Source of the DNA: Pelobates cultripes
Lineage: Eukaryota; Chordata; Amphibia; Anura; Pelobatidae
Assembly (NCBI GenBank): GCA_933207985.1
Contig: OW240915.1
Span: forward strand, 115,499,256 to 115,563,255
DNA length: 64,000 bases
Reading direction: 5' to 3'
Shown here: piece by piece, positions 10,293-21,280 of the stretch
Layout of the letters: each line of letters opens with the position of its first letter
Position numbering within the stretch: position 1 is the first letter of the stretch
Position numbers and translations under genes: made by a program
The notes under the pieces: generated by a model
Seen by the model: only the letters and a program-made list of their open reading frames with translations
What the model was told of the DNA's origin: nothing
Databases searched by the model: none

Positions 10293-11512
10293 TTGTGGAG
10301 TGGGGCTGTAGAGGTGTGTTGGTGTGTTTGTGTGAGCACCTACTTTGTTGTGTGGTCTGTTTCCCATTTTCCGTGGTTGGACCCCCTCGCCCGAGCCGCG
10401 GGCAGCAGCAGCAGTGGTTTGTGGTGTGTCCTCGTCTGTGGAGACGTTTCGCAAAAAACCTTTACTGCAAATGGAAATTACACCGTTAGCAATTGAAAGA
10501 TAAACATAAACATACATAAACAAAAATGAAAAACAGAAATGAAAACTCTGGTCTTACAACCTGCCAGAGGTGGCTGGGGCGTGGGTGTTCCCTATCCGGG
10601 TGGTGTGTAGGTCCGGACGTATCAGTACTATAATGTAAGGTGTGTCTTGGTTGTGTGTGTTCGATGGTATTGCTGGGGTGTTAGGGCCTCTGTAAAGGCG
10701 CCGGTCAGTCTCAACCTGCACTGGTGCAGGTGACACTGTGGATGTGTCAGCAGGCGTCGCCGGCCCTGAGGCAGTGTGTGGTGTGGCGATGATGGTGCAG
10801 CTGATGTGGCTGCTGGGGTGTGTGCTGTGTCGTTGGTGTGTGGCATGCGTGTGTCGGTGGGCAAGCAGGCACTTGCAATTGTCATGTTCGTTTGGAGCTG
10901 GGGTTGAACCTAAGTTCAGTTTTCTTTATGGGGTATGTTGTGTTGGAAGAGTGTAGGCTAGGTTCCCGGGTGGGTGTGTCTTTACGACCTCAGTTGAGAT
11001 CAGAGATATTGGTGGGTTTTTTTTTGGGGGGGGGGGAATGTGTTGGCTGTTTCGCCACTCTCTGATGTATCTTTGTATGTGTGTGGGGATGTTACCAGCG
11101 GCCCTCAGCTATGTCTCCCCTTCGTTTAGTCAGGGGGTAGCAGGCAGCTTGTGTCTACTGCACCCCAAAACCTAAACAGTAAACATATACCATACGACCT
11201 GGTTTGTGAGTGTCTTTTTTCGTCTCTTTGTGGTTGTGAGGGGTGGCTGGTAAATAAAGTCCCCGTGATAGGCTCCGCTTGATGTCTTGCGTGTCCCCGG
11301 CGGCAGTGTCTGCGAGTCATCTCATGTTGTCGCTCTGCGGTGGTGAGGTGGTGGAGCGATTCTGCTGGGGCCTGGTGTGGTGTATCAGGAGCCTATTGTA
11401 GTTAGCGGTTTCATGTAAGTTTTTTTTTTGTTTTTTTGGTTGTTTGTGTGGTGGGGTCGTCTTTAGTTGCTTGATTCCTCTGTGTGGAGGCCTAGCCGTC
11501 GGTGTGATTCCT
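10293..11512 (-). other. Long inter-ORF spacer of LINE 1
   Basis: About 1.2 kb between the ORF1 stop and the ORF2 methionine. It is TG-rich on plus (CA-rich on the sense strand), with a G-run near 11028-11036 and a T-run near 11418. Short minus-strand frames (for example 11317-11646, 10155-10523) are Pro/Thr/Ala-rich and resemble nothing known. LINE 2 has a similar long gap (about 23582-25214). Confidence 0.6.
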
Positions 11513-12305
11513 TTACGTCCTCTGCGCTGTCGGGAGATCCCCTCTTCCATGCTTGTCCGAGGATCCCCTTCTTTGCCTCTTGGGAGGTGAGCGTCGTCTT
11601 TGTTCCCCTGGGTGTCGAGCCAGGGACTGCGCTGGGTCCATGGCATACCAGTCCATTATGCGTACCTCAGCGAGTTTCAGAGCTCTTATGAATGGCATCA
11701 CGTCTTTATGCTCTGCTATGATGTGGCTGGTCCCTTTGAGCGTGACAATGAGGGCTAGGGGAAAGCCCCAACGATATTTGATGTTTCTAGTGCGCAGTTG
11801 GTCTGTGACCGGCTTCAGTTGACGCCTTGCCTGGAGGGTGAGCCATGTGAGGTCTTGATAAATCTGGATCTCATGCCCATAGAACAGTAGCGGCGGAGTA
11901 GTATCTCTTAACTTCTTCAGTATTCGATCTTTGTCTGCAAAGTAGTGCAGGCGGCATATGATATCTCTTGGGGCGTCCCTGTTATTGCCTTTGGGTCTGA
12001 GTGAGCGGTGTGCTCTGTCAAAGTGGATCGGCGTTGATGGTGGTTTCTCTAATAGTAAATTAAACAATTCTTGCAGTGATGCTGGTATGTTTTCAGCCTC
12101 CTTTTCGGGTAGACCCTTAATTCTGAGGTTGTTCCTGCCTGTTGTCTATGTCATCCAGCGATCTTTGGAGCTGAGACATGTGGGTTTCATGGGCTTCCAA
12201 GCGATCTGTCAGGGTGGTCATTTGGGTCTGTAGCCGTCCCCTGTCTCCCTCTAGGTCTTGGACACGGAGGCCTACCTGCCGGATTTCAGCTCCCAGACCC
12301 TCCAT
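11513..12305 (-). pseudogene. LINE ORF1 RNA-binding protein, 5'-truncated and frameshifted
   Basis: The first part (12305 to about 12140) encodes a heptad-like coiled coil (EIRQVGLRVQDLEGD to LQRSLDDIDNR). A one-base shift near 12140 then leads into NNLRIKGLPEKE, the start of the L1-type RRM domain, followed by FDRAHRSLRPK and the C-terminal domain ending at 11513 with a basic tail (RRRSPPKRQRRG). ORF1 proteins of L1/Tx1 elements trimerise by the coiled coil and coat LINE RNA. The apparent methionine at 12305 lies within the coiled coil, so the true N-terminus is missing. Confidence 0.85.
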
Positions 12306-12309
12306 CTTG

Positions 12310-12780
12310 TGTTTTTATTAAGGTCCTTAAGATTATAATATAGAAGAAGATAATATCCATAGAACGGATGTTCTCCGTGTTTGTTTACGTTTTATTTAAT
12401 GGACATGCGTATTAAGGACTTTTAGGGAGAATGTTTTTCGTCTAAAACCGGAAGTCCTCAGAACTACAAGGAAACATAACCGCTGACCCGGAAGTGTCCT
12501 TTGACGTATGACGTAACCAGAAACCGGAAATCAGCTGGCCGGGAACAACAACCGGAAGTGAACCGGCAAAGAAATTACAGCGCACCTTTTTTGAAGATAT
12601 TTAACTGTAAAGTTTGTTAAGAGATGTAGCACTTTGATAAAGACCATTATTGGTCGAAACGCGTTAGTGCAATATATTCGGAGATTCCATTTTATGCTTT
12701 TTATGCTATTTATGCAAATAAAGGTTTTTTTTGTTCCTGACTCTCTTTACCTGGTATTTATCAAGGAGAAATTTTCCAAG
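12310..12780 (+). mobile_element. Penelope-like element 3' module
   Basis: A non-coding stretch with several CCGGAAGT-type words (about 12445-12560), then a hammerhead-like fold (12629-12670), then AATAAA (12717-12722) and a T-run. The order, fold then AATAAA about 50-140 bp later, is shared with 55490-55735, which follows a recognisable PLE reverse transcriptase. No PLE coding sequence is seen here, so the assignment depends on that resemblance. Confidence 0.5.
12629..12670 (+). ncRNA. Hammerhead-ribozyme-like motif (copy B)
   Basis: Order: GCACU (12629-12633), UUGAUAA (12634-12640), A, GACC-loop-GGUC stem II (12642-12655), GAAA (12656-12659), the palindrome ACGCGU (12659-12664), U at position 17, AGUGC (12666-12670). 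Stem I is five perfect pairs (GCACU/AGUGC) and stem II four perfect pairs. C3 and G8 of the canonical core are U and A, which keeps their pairing possible. The palindromic stem III suggests a dimeric fold. Cleavage would be predicted after U12665. Confidence 0.6.
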
Positions 12781-13242
12781 TGAACATCTTGACCTGTTTT
12801 CCAGCATTACGGTCTCCAGAATACCTTACAATGCGCTTGTAGTCTGAGCCACTCTTTAAGGCTCAGCACCACGTTAGTGGGCTATTTTATATTTAAGTAA
12901 GTTCTTTATTGCGTACAGGCTATACTATGCTTTGTATTTTATATTTTTATGACATTTATTTGAAAAAGTCCAAGATTAATGGTAACATTGCATGTTTTAA
13001 TCTTGTATGTTTTTACACTTGGTGTATACAATTTGCTCTCACCACGCTATTTATTTTATTTTGTTACTTATTCTTTGTGTGATTTGGAGTGACTCACACT
13101 TGATGATTTTGAGCATTCTATTCAATATTTTGCTTTTCTTTTACTGTGTTTTATAAGCACGAATAATGTGCAAGTTATATATTTTTAAGTAAAAAGCCCG
13201 GTTCTGCTGTACAGAGGGATAATCCACTTAACAGGATATTCT
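12781..13242. other. AT-rich sequence without genes
   Basis: No coding trace. The last part (13204-13221) forms one arm of a hairpin whose other arm lies at 15732-15750, beyond the inserted hAT-like element. Confidence 0.5.
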
Positions 13243-13250
13243 TATGGGAG

Positions 13251-13984
13251 CAGGGCCGGACTGGGAAAAAAATTAGGCCCGGGCATTTTTCAATCAGAGC
13301 GGCCCCCTAAGAAAGGGGCGGGGCCAGAGAGTGTGTGTTTTGTCATCACTAATGACAACACGCCCCCTCTCAAAGTGAGCATGCTGGTTCAATGCCCAGA
13401 GCCCTGCTGAAGAGCTCTGGCATTAGAAAAAGACCCTGAATTTGTTCTGCGCAGCGCAAGCAAATTTAATAACATGCTTGTGCTGTGTTTGCTTTTAAAT
13501 TGTCTCTGGGGTTTCCACAAGTGGGATACCAGAGGACAAAAGGGCCAGGAAAGTGCATGGTGCATATGTTTGGAGCCTGCTTGTGGGATTGCATGTGTGT
13601 AGAGAGTGGTGTGGTATGGTATAAATAGGTCAATTTAATTTGTGTTTGTGGTGTAATATGTGTGGCTAGGGGCTGTAGAGAGTGTGTGTATAGGGGGCAT
13701 AGTTTTATAGGGGATGCAGCGAGTGTGTGCATACGGGCTGAAGTGTGTGTGTATAGGTGACGTAGTGTGTGTAGGGGTTGCAGAGAGGGTGTGTTGAGAG
13801 AATGTTGTATGTGTTTGCTGACAAGGAATGTAGTGTGTGTGTGTGTAGGAGATCTACTGTGTAAAGGACCCAGTGTGTGTGTGTGTGTGTGTGTAGAGGA
13901 TTAAGAGTGCATATAGGGTAAGGGATCTAATGTGTATCTGGAGCGTAATGTGTGTAGTGGTGCAGGGTGAGGGGTGCTGTAGTG

Positions 13985-14017
<33 letters not shown>

Positions 14018-15723
14018 ATATATATATATTTTGACTTATTGTATGTGTGAAGGGCGCAGTGTGTGTATGTAAGAGGGGTGCTGTGTGTGAGGGTGTTTTT
14101 ATCTGCTGTCACATTCTAGGTTTCTAATTTTCTTTGTCTGTTAACTCACTGAGGGTTATTTTATATATATATATATGTGTGTGCTGTGTGTGAGTGAGGG
14201 TGCTGTGTGTGTCTGGGTGCTGTGTGTTTGGGGGGTGCTGTGTCTGTCTGGGGGCGCTGTGTCTGTCTGGGTGCTGTGAGTGTCTGTTCTGTCTGGGTGC
14301 GCTGTGTGTGTCTGTGCGCTGTGTGTCTGGGTGCTGTGTGTGTCTGGGGGTGCTGTGTGTGTCTGGGTGCTGTGTGTGTCTGGGTCTGTGTGTGGGGTGT
14401 GTGTGTCTGGGTGCTGTGTGTGTCTGGGGGTGCTGTGTCTGGTGCTGTGTGTGTGTCTGGGGGTGCTGTGTCTGGGTGCAGTGTGTCTGTGTGTGTGTCT
14501 GTGTGTGTCACTGTGTCTGGGGGTGTGCTGTGTCTGGGTGCTGTGTCTGGGTGCTGTGTGTGTCTGGTCTGCTGTGTGTCTGGGGGGTGCTGTGTGTGTC
14601 TGGGTGCGCTGTGTGTGTCTGGGTGCGCTGTGTGAGTCTGGGTGCGCTGTGTGTGTCTGGGGGTGCTGTGTGTGTCTGTGGCTGCAGTGTGTGTCTGTGT
14701 GTGTCTGTGGGTGCAGTGTGTGTCTGGGTGCAGTGTGTGTCTGGGTGCAGTGTGTGTCTGGGTGCGCTGTGTGTCTGGGTGCGCTGTGTGTGTCTAGGTG
14801 CTGTGTGTGTCTGGGTCTGTTTGTGTCTGGAGCTGCTGTGTGTGTCTGGGCTGCTGTGTGTGTCTGGGGGTGCTGTGTGTGTCTGGGGGTGCTGTGTGTG
14901 TGGGGTGCTGTGTGTGGTGGGGGTGCTGTGTCTGGGTGCTGTGCTGTGTGTGTCTGGGTGCTGTGTGTGTCTGGGTGCTGTGTGTGTGTCTGGGTGCTGT
15001 GTGTGTGTCTGGGGGTGCTGTGTCTGGGTGCTGTGTGTGTATGGGTGCTGTGTGTGTCTGGGTGCTGTGTCTGGGTGCTGTGTGTGTCTGGGTGCTGTGT
15101 CTGGGTGCTGTGTGTGTCTGGGTGCTGTGTGTGTCTGGGGGGTGCTGTGTCTGGGTGCTGTGTGTGTCTGGGGGGTGCTGTGTATGGGGGGTGCTGTGTG
15201 TGTGAATGTATTTTTTTATTTAAATTTAAATATTTTTTTTACTAATAAAAAAAAAAAATTATATCCCCCCCCCTCCCTTCTTACCTTTATCCTGGGAGGG
15301 GGGGGGGAGGGAGAAGATCAGTTCTCCCTGGGGGGTTGGGAGCCATGCTGCCTTCCCTGGTGGTCCAGTGGTGAGAGTGAACTTTAACCTGCGGGTTAGA
15401 GTTCACTCTCGCGAGATCTGAGCGTTGCCGCGGCAACGCTCAGAATCCGCGAGAGGACCGGCGGAGCTGCTTGTTGGAGCTCCGCCGGGTCCTCCCTCCC
15501 TCCCTCCCTCACCCTGCCGGCGGCCGCATCTCCCTGCCTGTGGGCCGGTGAGGGAGATCTTTGATCTCCCCACCGGCCCACGGAGGCACTATGCAGGGCC
15601 GGCGCTCGGGTAGCGCTGGCCCTGCAGGGGCCGGCCGGGGAGATCCCCTGCCGGCCTCGGCCCCACGGCCATCGCGGCCCACCGGGCATTTGCCCGGTAT
15701 GCCCGATGGCCAGTCCGGGCCTG
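13251..15723. mobile_element. hAT-like non-autonomous element with 8-bp target duplication
   Basis: It starts CAGGGCCGGACTGG and ends CCAGTCCGGGCCTG (terminal inverted repeat). TATGGGAG is present exactly at 13243-13250 and 15724-15731, the 8-bp duplication typical of hAT transposons. No transposase is encoded. The inside is dominated by TG-rich arrays (13560-14120 and 14180-15205). These are followed by a T-rich tract, a CCCCCCCTCCC/GGGAGGGG stem, CCCTGGTGGTCCAGTGG and TCTCGCGAGA (15407-15416). A GC-rich hairpin region (15420-15720) completes it. Confidence 0.92.
13560..15205. repeat. TG-rich microsatellite and GTGCTGTGTGTGTCTGG minisatellite arrays
   Basis: From 13560 to about 14130 the sequence is loose TGTG-rich DNA with (TG)n (about 13880-13895 and 13982-14007), plus (TA)n at about 14014-14030 and 14164-14175. 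From about 14180 to 15205 it is a tandem array of roughly 18-22-bp units of the form GGGTGCTGTGTGTGTCT. The array is open in all plus frames, giving Cys/Val/Gly-rich frames of up to 397 codons that are not genes. Confidence 0.95.
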
Positions 15724-15731
15724 TATGGGAG

Positions 15732-16005
15732 TATCCCTCTCGTACAGCAGTGCATGGTGGGAAAAATTTCCTATATGTTCAGTTCCCCATGTAGTCCCTA
15801 CCCCTGTAAAGTGATTAAGGAAACACCTTGCATGGGGAACCACATAAATACCGGGACCTGTGAATAAAAACCTCAGTTGACTCCCAGCACTGTGTTTCGT
15901 CCGGTTACTGGGGGATTTGGGATATTGCCTTCATTCAGTGCTTTTCTTAGATTACTTTCTTTTACTAGCGGAGATATTGGGATTTAATATTGCAGCTCCG
16001 CTACA
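15732..16005 (+). repeat. Partial 5' LTR of the Gmr1-like element
   Basis: The region has a TATA-like CATAAATA (about 15842-15849) and AATAAA (15863-15868). It ends at CCGCTACA (16005), immediately followed by ATTGGTGGCAAGCG, which looks like a primer-binding site. The 5' edge of the LTR is not determined because the hAT-like element lies upstream and probably sits inside it. The same LTR end plus ATTGGTGG occurs at 56492 on the other strand. Confidence 0.55.
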
Positions 16006-16085
16006 ATTGGTGGCAAGCGACTGGATCCAACCTTACAGCCGAAAAGTGTGGTTTGTGCAATTGAAACTGCCGAACGGGATAGTGA

Positions 16086-17688
16086 ATGGCAATTTGTATG
16101 CAACAAAGAAAACGAACGCAGAGGTTAATGGAGACAGATTATACTGCATTGAAATGGCAAACACTAAAAGAACTATTGGAAGCCAGGGGTAAGATAGCCA
16201 GCAATAAGTTGAAAGCTGTACTTATTGCCAAACTGATGGAGGGAGACAGAGCTCGCAGTGCTACTCCTACAACAGACATGGAAGAGAACCCATTCCAGAA
16301 AGAGATGAGAACCAGGCTGGAATTCTTACCTCATCCAGTACCCCTGGAAATGCTGACGGTACTAATGGCAAATGTGCAGGAGTATGTGATGGCACACAGA
16401 CTGCAGGATTTACACTCCAGAGCAAAATCTGCTGCTTCAATCACCAGCCAGGTAAAGCCAAAGATACCGCACCATGCTTTTAAAATATTTTGTGAAGAGA
16501 AAGATGAGATTGATGGGTACCTACAAGATTTTGAAAGACTGTGTGACCTGCATAATCTGGAACAGGCAGTGTGGGTACCTTTACTGGCGGGCAAATTATC
16601 TGGTCGGGCAGCAGAAGCATATCGGGCCGTGCCCAGAGAGGACAGCAAAAATTATGGCAAGGTAAAACAAGCCATATTGGAGAGATATGCCATTACCCTG
16701 GAGGCACACGTTTAGAGGACTGCGCAAACCAGATAAAGATTCCCACGCAGAATGGGCACACAAGCTTGATCAAGCCTCCCAGGGGTGGATACAAGCCAGT
16801 CAAGCTACCACCATGGAGGAGTAACGCCAGATGCTATTGTTGGAGCAGTTTTTCAACGGTCTGAGACCAGAGGCACAAGAATGTATGAGAGATAGAAAAC
16901 CCCTCACCCTAACAGAAGCTGCACGGCTGGCAGACCAGCACTATGACGCTAGGAGGCATCATGGCAACCCCAACCGAGGGTATACTCGACCCACCACCCA
17001 GCCACTTACAGCTGCTACCACCGCACCCACAACAACACCCTTACGGACAGCAACTGGGGGACAAACCACACCGTCCCGATACAATAGCCGGTCAAACATT
17101 CAGTGCCATACTTTCAAACAATGGCACCACATGGCGAGAGAGTGTATTCAGAACAGGAGTCGTCAAACCTGGAACCAAGTAAGACAAAACCCAGTACCAC
17201 GAGCTGCCGCTCACCACTACCAGGCGGATCCAGCACCCCAGGAACTAATGTTTAATCACACGGAAGAGCCCCTGGGAGTACTTCATGATGAGATGTCTGT
17301 ACAAGCCATGGACAATCGGCACCCTCATCGCCAGATGGTAACCCTAGAGGGGAGAGAAGTGCGAGGACTCACAGACTCAGGGGCCACTTTGACCCTAGTA
17401 GCACGTCAACTGGTTTCTCATCTGGTTCCAGGCTCGGCACAAACAGGCGGATCCGTGGCAGTCCAGGTAGCAGGGAGAGCGATGTACAGCTTACCAACAG
17501 CCAAAGTACACTTGAATTGGGGTGTGGGGGAAGGTATGGTGGAGGTGGGCCTGATGCAAAAATTGCCTGCAGATGTTGTATTGGGGAACGACCTAGGCAG
17601 AATGACTTCGGCTTTTGTACCTCAAGCCCCTCTCCAAGAGGCGCATCCGGTAATCACAAGGCACCACGGCTTCATCCACACACTCTGA
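16086..17688 (+). pseudogene. gag-pr: Gmr1-like Ty3/Gypsy gag and protease (broken)
   Basis: The gag reading starts at 16086 and contains a SCAN-like capsid block (YLQDFERLC, KLSGRAAEAY, YGKVKQAILERYAI). SCAN domains are known to derive from gag of Gmr1-type elements. A frameshift near 16712 moves FRGLRKPDKDSHAEW into another frame, and a TAA near 16822 follows MEE. The frame from 16831 continues through QMLLLEQFFNGL, a degenerate zinc knuckle (CHTF...HMAREC, lacking the second Cys) and a retropepsin with DSGAT (about 17375) and VVLGNDLG. The protein would form the particle and process the polyprotein. No RT follows the protease directly. Confidence 0.85.
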
Positions 17689-17774
17689 GGCTCAGGTAAG
17701 TATGTACCCCATATAACTCGTGTTCCCTGGGACACCCAGACTAAATTTGAGACAGAGGTTAAGGTATATCCTAC

Positions 17775-18372
17775 GTTGAAGGTATATAGAGATAGGGTGA
17801 CCTCTTAGCAGGCAGGTTTAGAGGGGGAGCGGTATGCCTGGGAAAAGGGGTTGTTATACTGTATTGCGGAGCGGGTGGTGGGGGGATCGGTAAATGTTAC
17901 TAGTAGACAGCTGGTAGTACCTCAGAAATACCACCAGGAACTCCTTAGGATTGCTCATGACATTGCGTTGTCTGGGCATCTGGGTATGACCCGAACTAGA
18001 TACCGACTGACCCATGCATTCTTCTGGACGGGTATATCTAAAGATGTTAGGCAGTACTGTCAGACGTGTGATATCTGTCAGAGAGTAGGCAAAAGAGGTG
18101 ACCGACACAAGGCCAAATTATGCCCCCTACCCATTATAGAAGAGCCATTTAGTAGGGTGGCAGTAGACATAGTAGGACCCCTACCCAAACCCAGTCCCTC
18201 TGGCAAGAAGTACATCTTGACCGTGGTTGATTACGCCACCAGGTACCCCGCCACCAGATACCCCGAGCCATTCAGAGACAGTGGTCGAAGCTCTAATGAA
18301 AGTCTTTTCCCGGGTGGGGTTCCCACAGGAGATAATCTCCGATAGGGGTACGCAATTCACAGCCGAAGTAAT
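17775..18372 (+). pseudogene. Gmr1-like integrase, truncated
   Basis: The coding trace follows the protease after only about 90 bp of decayed linker. It shows the H2C2 zinc-binding block (HDIALSGHLG, CQTCDICQ), the first catalytic Asp in VAVDIVGPL and KKYILTVVDYATRYP. A small in-frame duplication (ATRYP twice, near 18240-18260) and a frameshift follow. The second catalytic Asp is seen in SDRGTQFTAEVM. The element stops near 18372, before the third catalytic residue. Protease followed by integrase without an intervening RT is the known domain order of Gmr1-type elements. A deleted RT is the alternative. Confidence 0.8.
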
Positions 18373-18419
18373 GGGATACGGATGAAAACTACTGAACAAT
18401 CATACGAATACTACATACA

Positions 18420-19154
18420 CTTTTAACTATACAGGAGAATAAACACACAAATTGCAGTTTGAACACAGTCTTTTAGGACAGCCGTAATACCATACGCTAC
18501 AAGGTTACTAAAATATAGCAAAGGCACAACTGGAAGCATAGTTCGCAATTTCAAAGTTGAGGGAACAATAGTTACACTACCTGGACGGGGCTGAAATAGA
18601 AAGCTTTCAATGGCTGCTACCAGATTTCTATGAAGGCAGCTTGTGGAAAATCCTGAAGTGACTGCAAAAGAATTGCAGCAAGACTTGGTGGCAACATGCA
18701 CTGAGTTTTCAGTGAGCACAGTAAGGCACATACCAAACGCAGAAGATTTCCATGCCAGAACCCCAAGAAGTACACCTCTACTGACAAGAAAAAGTCAGCT
18801 CTAAAATGCTCAAAATCATATAAATAGGCCACAGACGTTTTGAGATTCTGTTCTGTGGAGCTATGAACCATAACAGGAACTTTTTGGCCCAATGGATCGG
18901 TGGTATGTCTGAAGCATATTCTGAAAAGAACACTCTGCCTAGAGTTAAGCATGGTGGTAGTTTGGTGATGCTCTGAGGCTGTTTTGTATCCTCTGGCACT
19001 GGAGACCTGCAGCATGTGGAAGGAAAGATGGATTCATTGAAGCATCAGGCAATCCTAAGAGAAAACATCATGCCATCTGTGAGGAAGCTGAAGCTTAGGT
19101 GTCATTGGAACTTCCAACAAGACAATTATCCTAAGCATACCTCAAATAACAAAT
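18420..19154 (+). pseudogene. Tc1-like transposase relic
   Basis: Across several frames the sequence reads as a decayed Tc1/mariner transposase: LFCGAMNHN, RVKHGGSLVML, GCFVSSGTGDLQHVEGKMD, ILRENIMPSV and FQQDNYPKHTS. These blocks, in this order, are typical of the catalytic half of Tc1 transposases. Stops and shifts are frequent and I find no terminal repeats. It joins abruptly to the Gmr1-like fragment on the left and the L2/CR1-like LINE on the right. Confidence 0.8.
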
Positions 19155-19155
19155 T

Positions 19156-21237
19156 GAAACCAATGTGGCTTAGTAGAGAGGTAAAACAAGAGACTAAAAA
19201 TAAGAAAATGGTATTTAAAGCATTTAATAGGACAAATCAGAGGCATCCTATATAAGATGTAAGAAAGCCAATAATACTAGAAAATGAGAAATTGATAGCC
19301 AAAGAATGCAAAAACAACCCTTTGTTTTTTTAAGTACATCAATTCTAAAAAAAGTAAAAATTAAAGTGTAGGTACACTGGAAACAGAGATGGGTCTGTTA
19401 GCTAATGAAGACCAGGGAAACGCAGAAATTTTAAATAACTATTTTTCTTCAGTGTATTTTAATGAGAATCCTATGGCAAAAGATATGCAAATGATTGCTG
19501 CAAAAAAACTTACAGATAACTTGTGATTGGATGACTCGAGACAAGGTGCTACAGCAGTTAAAGAAAATTAATGTAAATAAAGCTCCGGGGCCTGACGGTA
19601 TTCACCCACGAGTACTTAAGGAGCTAAGTGGGGAAATAGGTGAACCTCTGTATTTAATTTTTCAAGATTCTTTTGTTTCAAGTATTGTATTGGAGGAAGG
19701 CAGATGTTATTTCTATATTTTAAAAGGGTTCAAAATCCTTGCCTGGGAATTATAGACCTGTGAGCTTAACTTCTGTGACTGGGAAAATATTTGAAGGCCT
19801 ATTAAGCGATAATATTCAGGAATTCATTGGGAAGAACTTATGGGCAATAATCAGCATGGTTTTATGAAACATAGGTCATATCAAACTAACCTAATTTCAC
19901 TCTACGAAGAAGTAAGTAGAAGTATAGATCAGGGTGTTGCAGTGGATGTGATCTACTTGGATTTTACCAAGGCATTTGATATGGTTCCTCACAATAGGTT
20001 AGTCTTCAAACTAAAATAAATTGATTTAGATGAATATTCTTGTTCTTGGGTAGAACATTGGCTTAAGGATAGAGTACAATGAGTTGTCATTAATGGTAAA
20101 TTTTCAGGCTGGACAAAAGTGGTAAGTGGTGTCCCTCAGGGTTCTGTTTTGGGACCGCTTCTATTCAACATATTTATAAATTATCTTGAAAGAGGCATTG
20201 AAAGCCATGTCTCAGTGTTTGCAGATGACACAAAACTGTGTAAAGTAATAAAATGTGAGCAGGATATTGCTTTGCTGCTGAGGGATTTGGAGATTTAGAT
20301 TGGGGGACTGGACAGATTAAATTTAACGCAGAGAAATGCAAAGTTATGCAATACGGGGTCAAGAATGCACAACCAACTTACACCCTAAATGGTAGTGACT
20401 TAGGGATTACCACACACGAGAGGGATTTGGGAATGGTTATAGACAACAAATTAGGCAGCAATATGCAATGTCAATCTGCAGTTGCTAAGGCAAGTAAAGT
20501 TTTGTCATGTATAAATAGGGGCATAAATTCTCGGGATGAAAATATAATTTTGCCTCTTTATAAATTGCTAGTAAGACCACACCTTGAATATGCTGTGTAA
20601 TTTTGGGCACCTGTTCTAAAGAAAGATATCATGGCACTAGAAAAAGTGCAGATACGAGCTACAAAATTGATAAAAGGAATGGAGCATTTTAGTTACGAAG
20701 AAAAGTAAAAAAATGTAAATCTCTTTAGTTTGGAAAAATTACACCTGAGAGAGGACATGATAACATTATACAGATATAGTCAGGCCAGTACAAACCATTA
20801 TCTGGAAATCTATTCATAAACAGGGCTATACATAGGACACAAGGTCACACATTTAGGCTGGAAGAAAGGAGATTTCATCTAAGGCAAAGAAAAGTTTTTT
20901 TTTTACAGTAAGAGCAATAAGGATATGGAATTCTCTGCCTGAAGAGGTGGTTTTATCAGAGTCCATACAGATGTTTAAACTGCAATTGGATAAATACTTG
21001 CAAAAACATAACATACAGAGATATAAAATGTTTTAATTAGTGTGATAGTAGCGGCTTGATCCAAGGAGACATCTGACTGCTATTTTGGGGTCAAGAAGGA
21101 ATTTTTTCCTAGTTTGTTGCAAAATTGGAAGCGCTTCAGACTAGGTTTTTTTCCTTCTTTTGGATCAACAGCAAATACATTTGTGAGGAAGACTGAACTT
21201 GATGGACGCAAGTCTCTTTTTAGTTATGTAATTATGC
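19156..21237 (+). pseudogene. L2/CR1-like LINE, reverse transcriptase relic
   Basis: The coding trace begins PMWLSREVKQ and passes through NKAPGPDGIHPRVLKEL, YRPVSLTSVTGKIFE, QHGF, DFTKAFDMVPH, GVPQGSVLGPLLFNIF and FADDTKLC (FADD at 20218-20229). It continues to LNGSDLGITTHERDLG, VAKASKVLSCINRG, VRPHLEYAV and the C-terminal ERRFHLRQRK and IWNSLPEE blocks. Frames are broken many times; the longest open pieces are 19495-19755 and 20346-20600. The 3' end is GAACTTGATGGACGCAAGTC (near 21190), which is repeated at 22136-22219. The endonuclease half is absent, so the copy is 5'-truncated at about 19156. Confidence 0.85.
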
Positions 21238-21280
21238 AACTAATCACTTTTACTAGCTTATTTTATTATTATGTTATTAT

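Larger units (their letters stand above)
5894..12309 (-). mobile_element. Tx1/L1-like LINE 1, nearly complete, 5'-truncated in ORF1
   Basis: A two-ORF non-LTR retrotransposon on the minus strand. The 3' end carries a poly-A tail (T-run 5894-5906 on plus) preceded by AATAAAAAGAATTTATAC. ORF2 occupies 10292-6464 and ORF1 12305-11513, separated by about 1.2 kb. Only one stop and one frameshift are visible in ORF2 and one frameshift in ORF1. Comparison with the ORF1 at 22481 shows that this ORF1 starts inside the coiled-coil region, so the element is probably 5'-truncated near 12309. I could not find a convincing target-site duplication. Confidence 0.9.

Noticed and set aside
14194..15387. Cys/Val-rich open frame of 397 codons
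   Set aside because: It is a translation of a GTGCTGTGTGTGTCTGG array, open in all plus frames.
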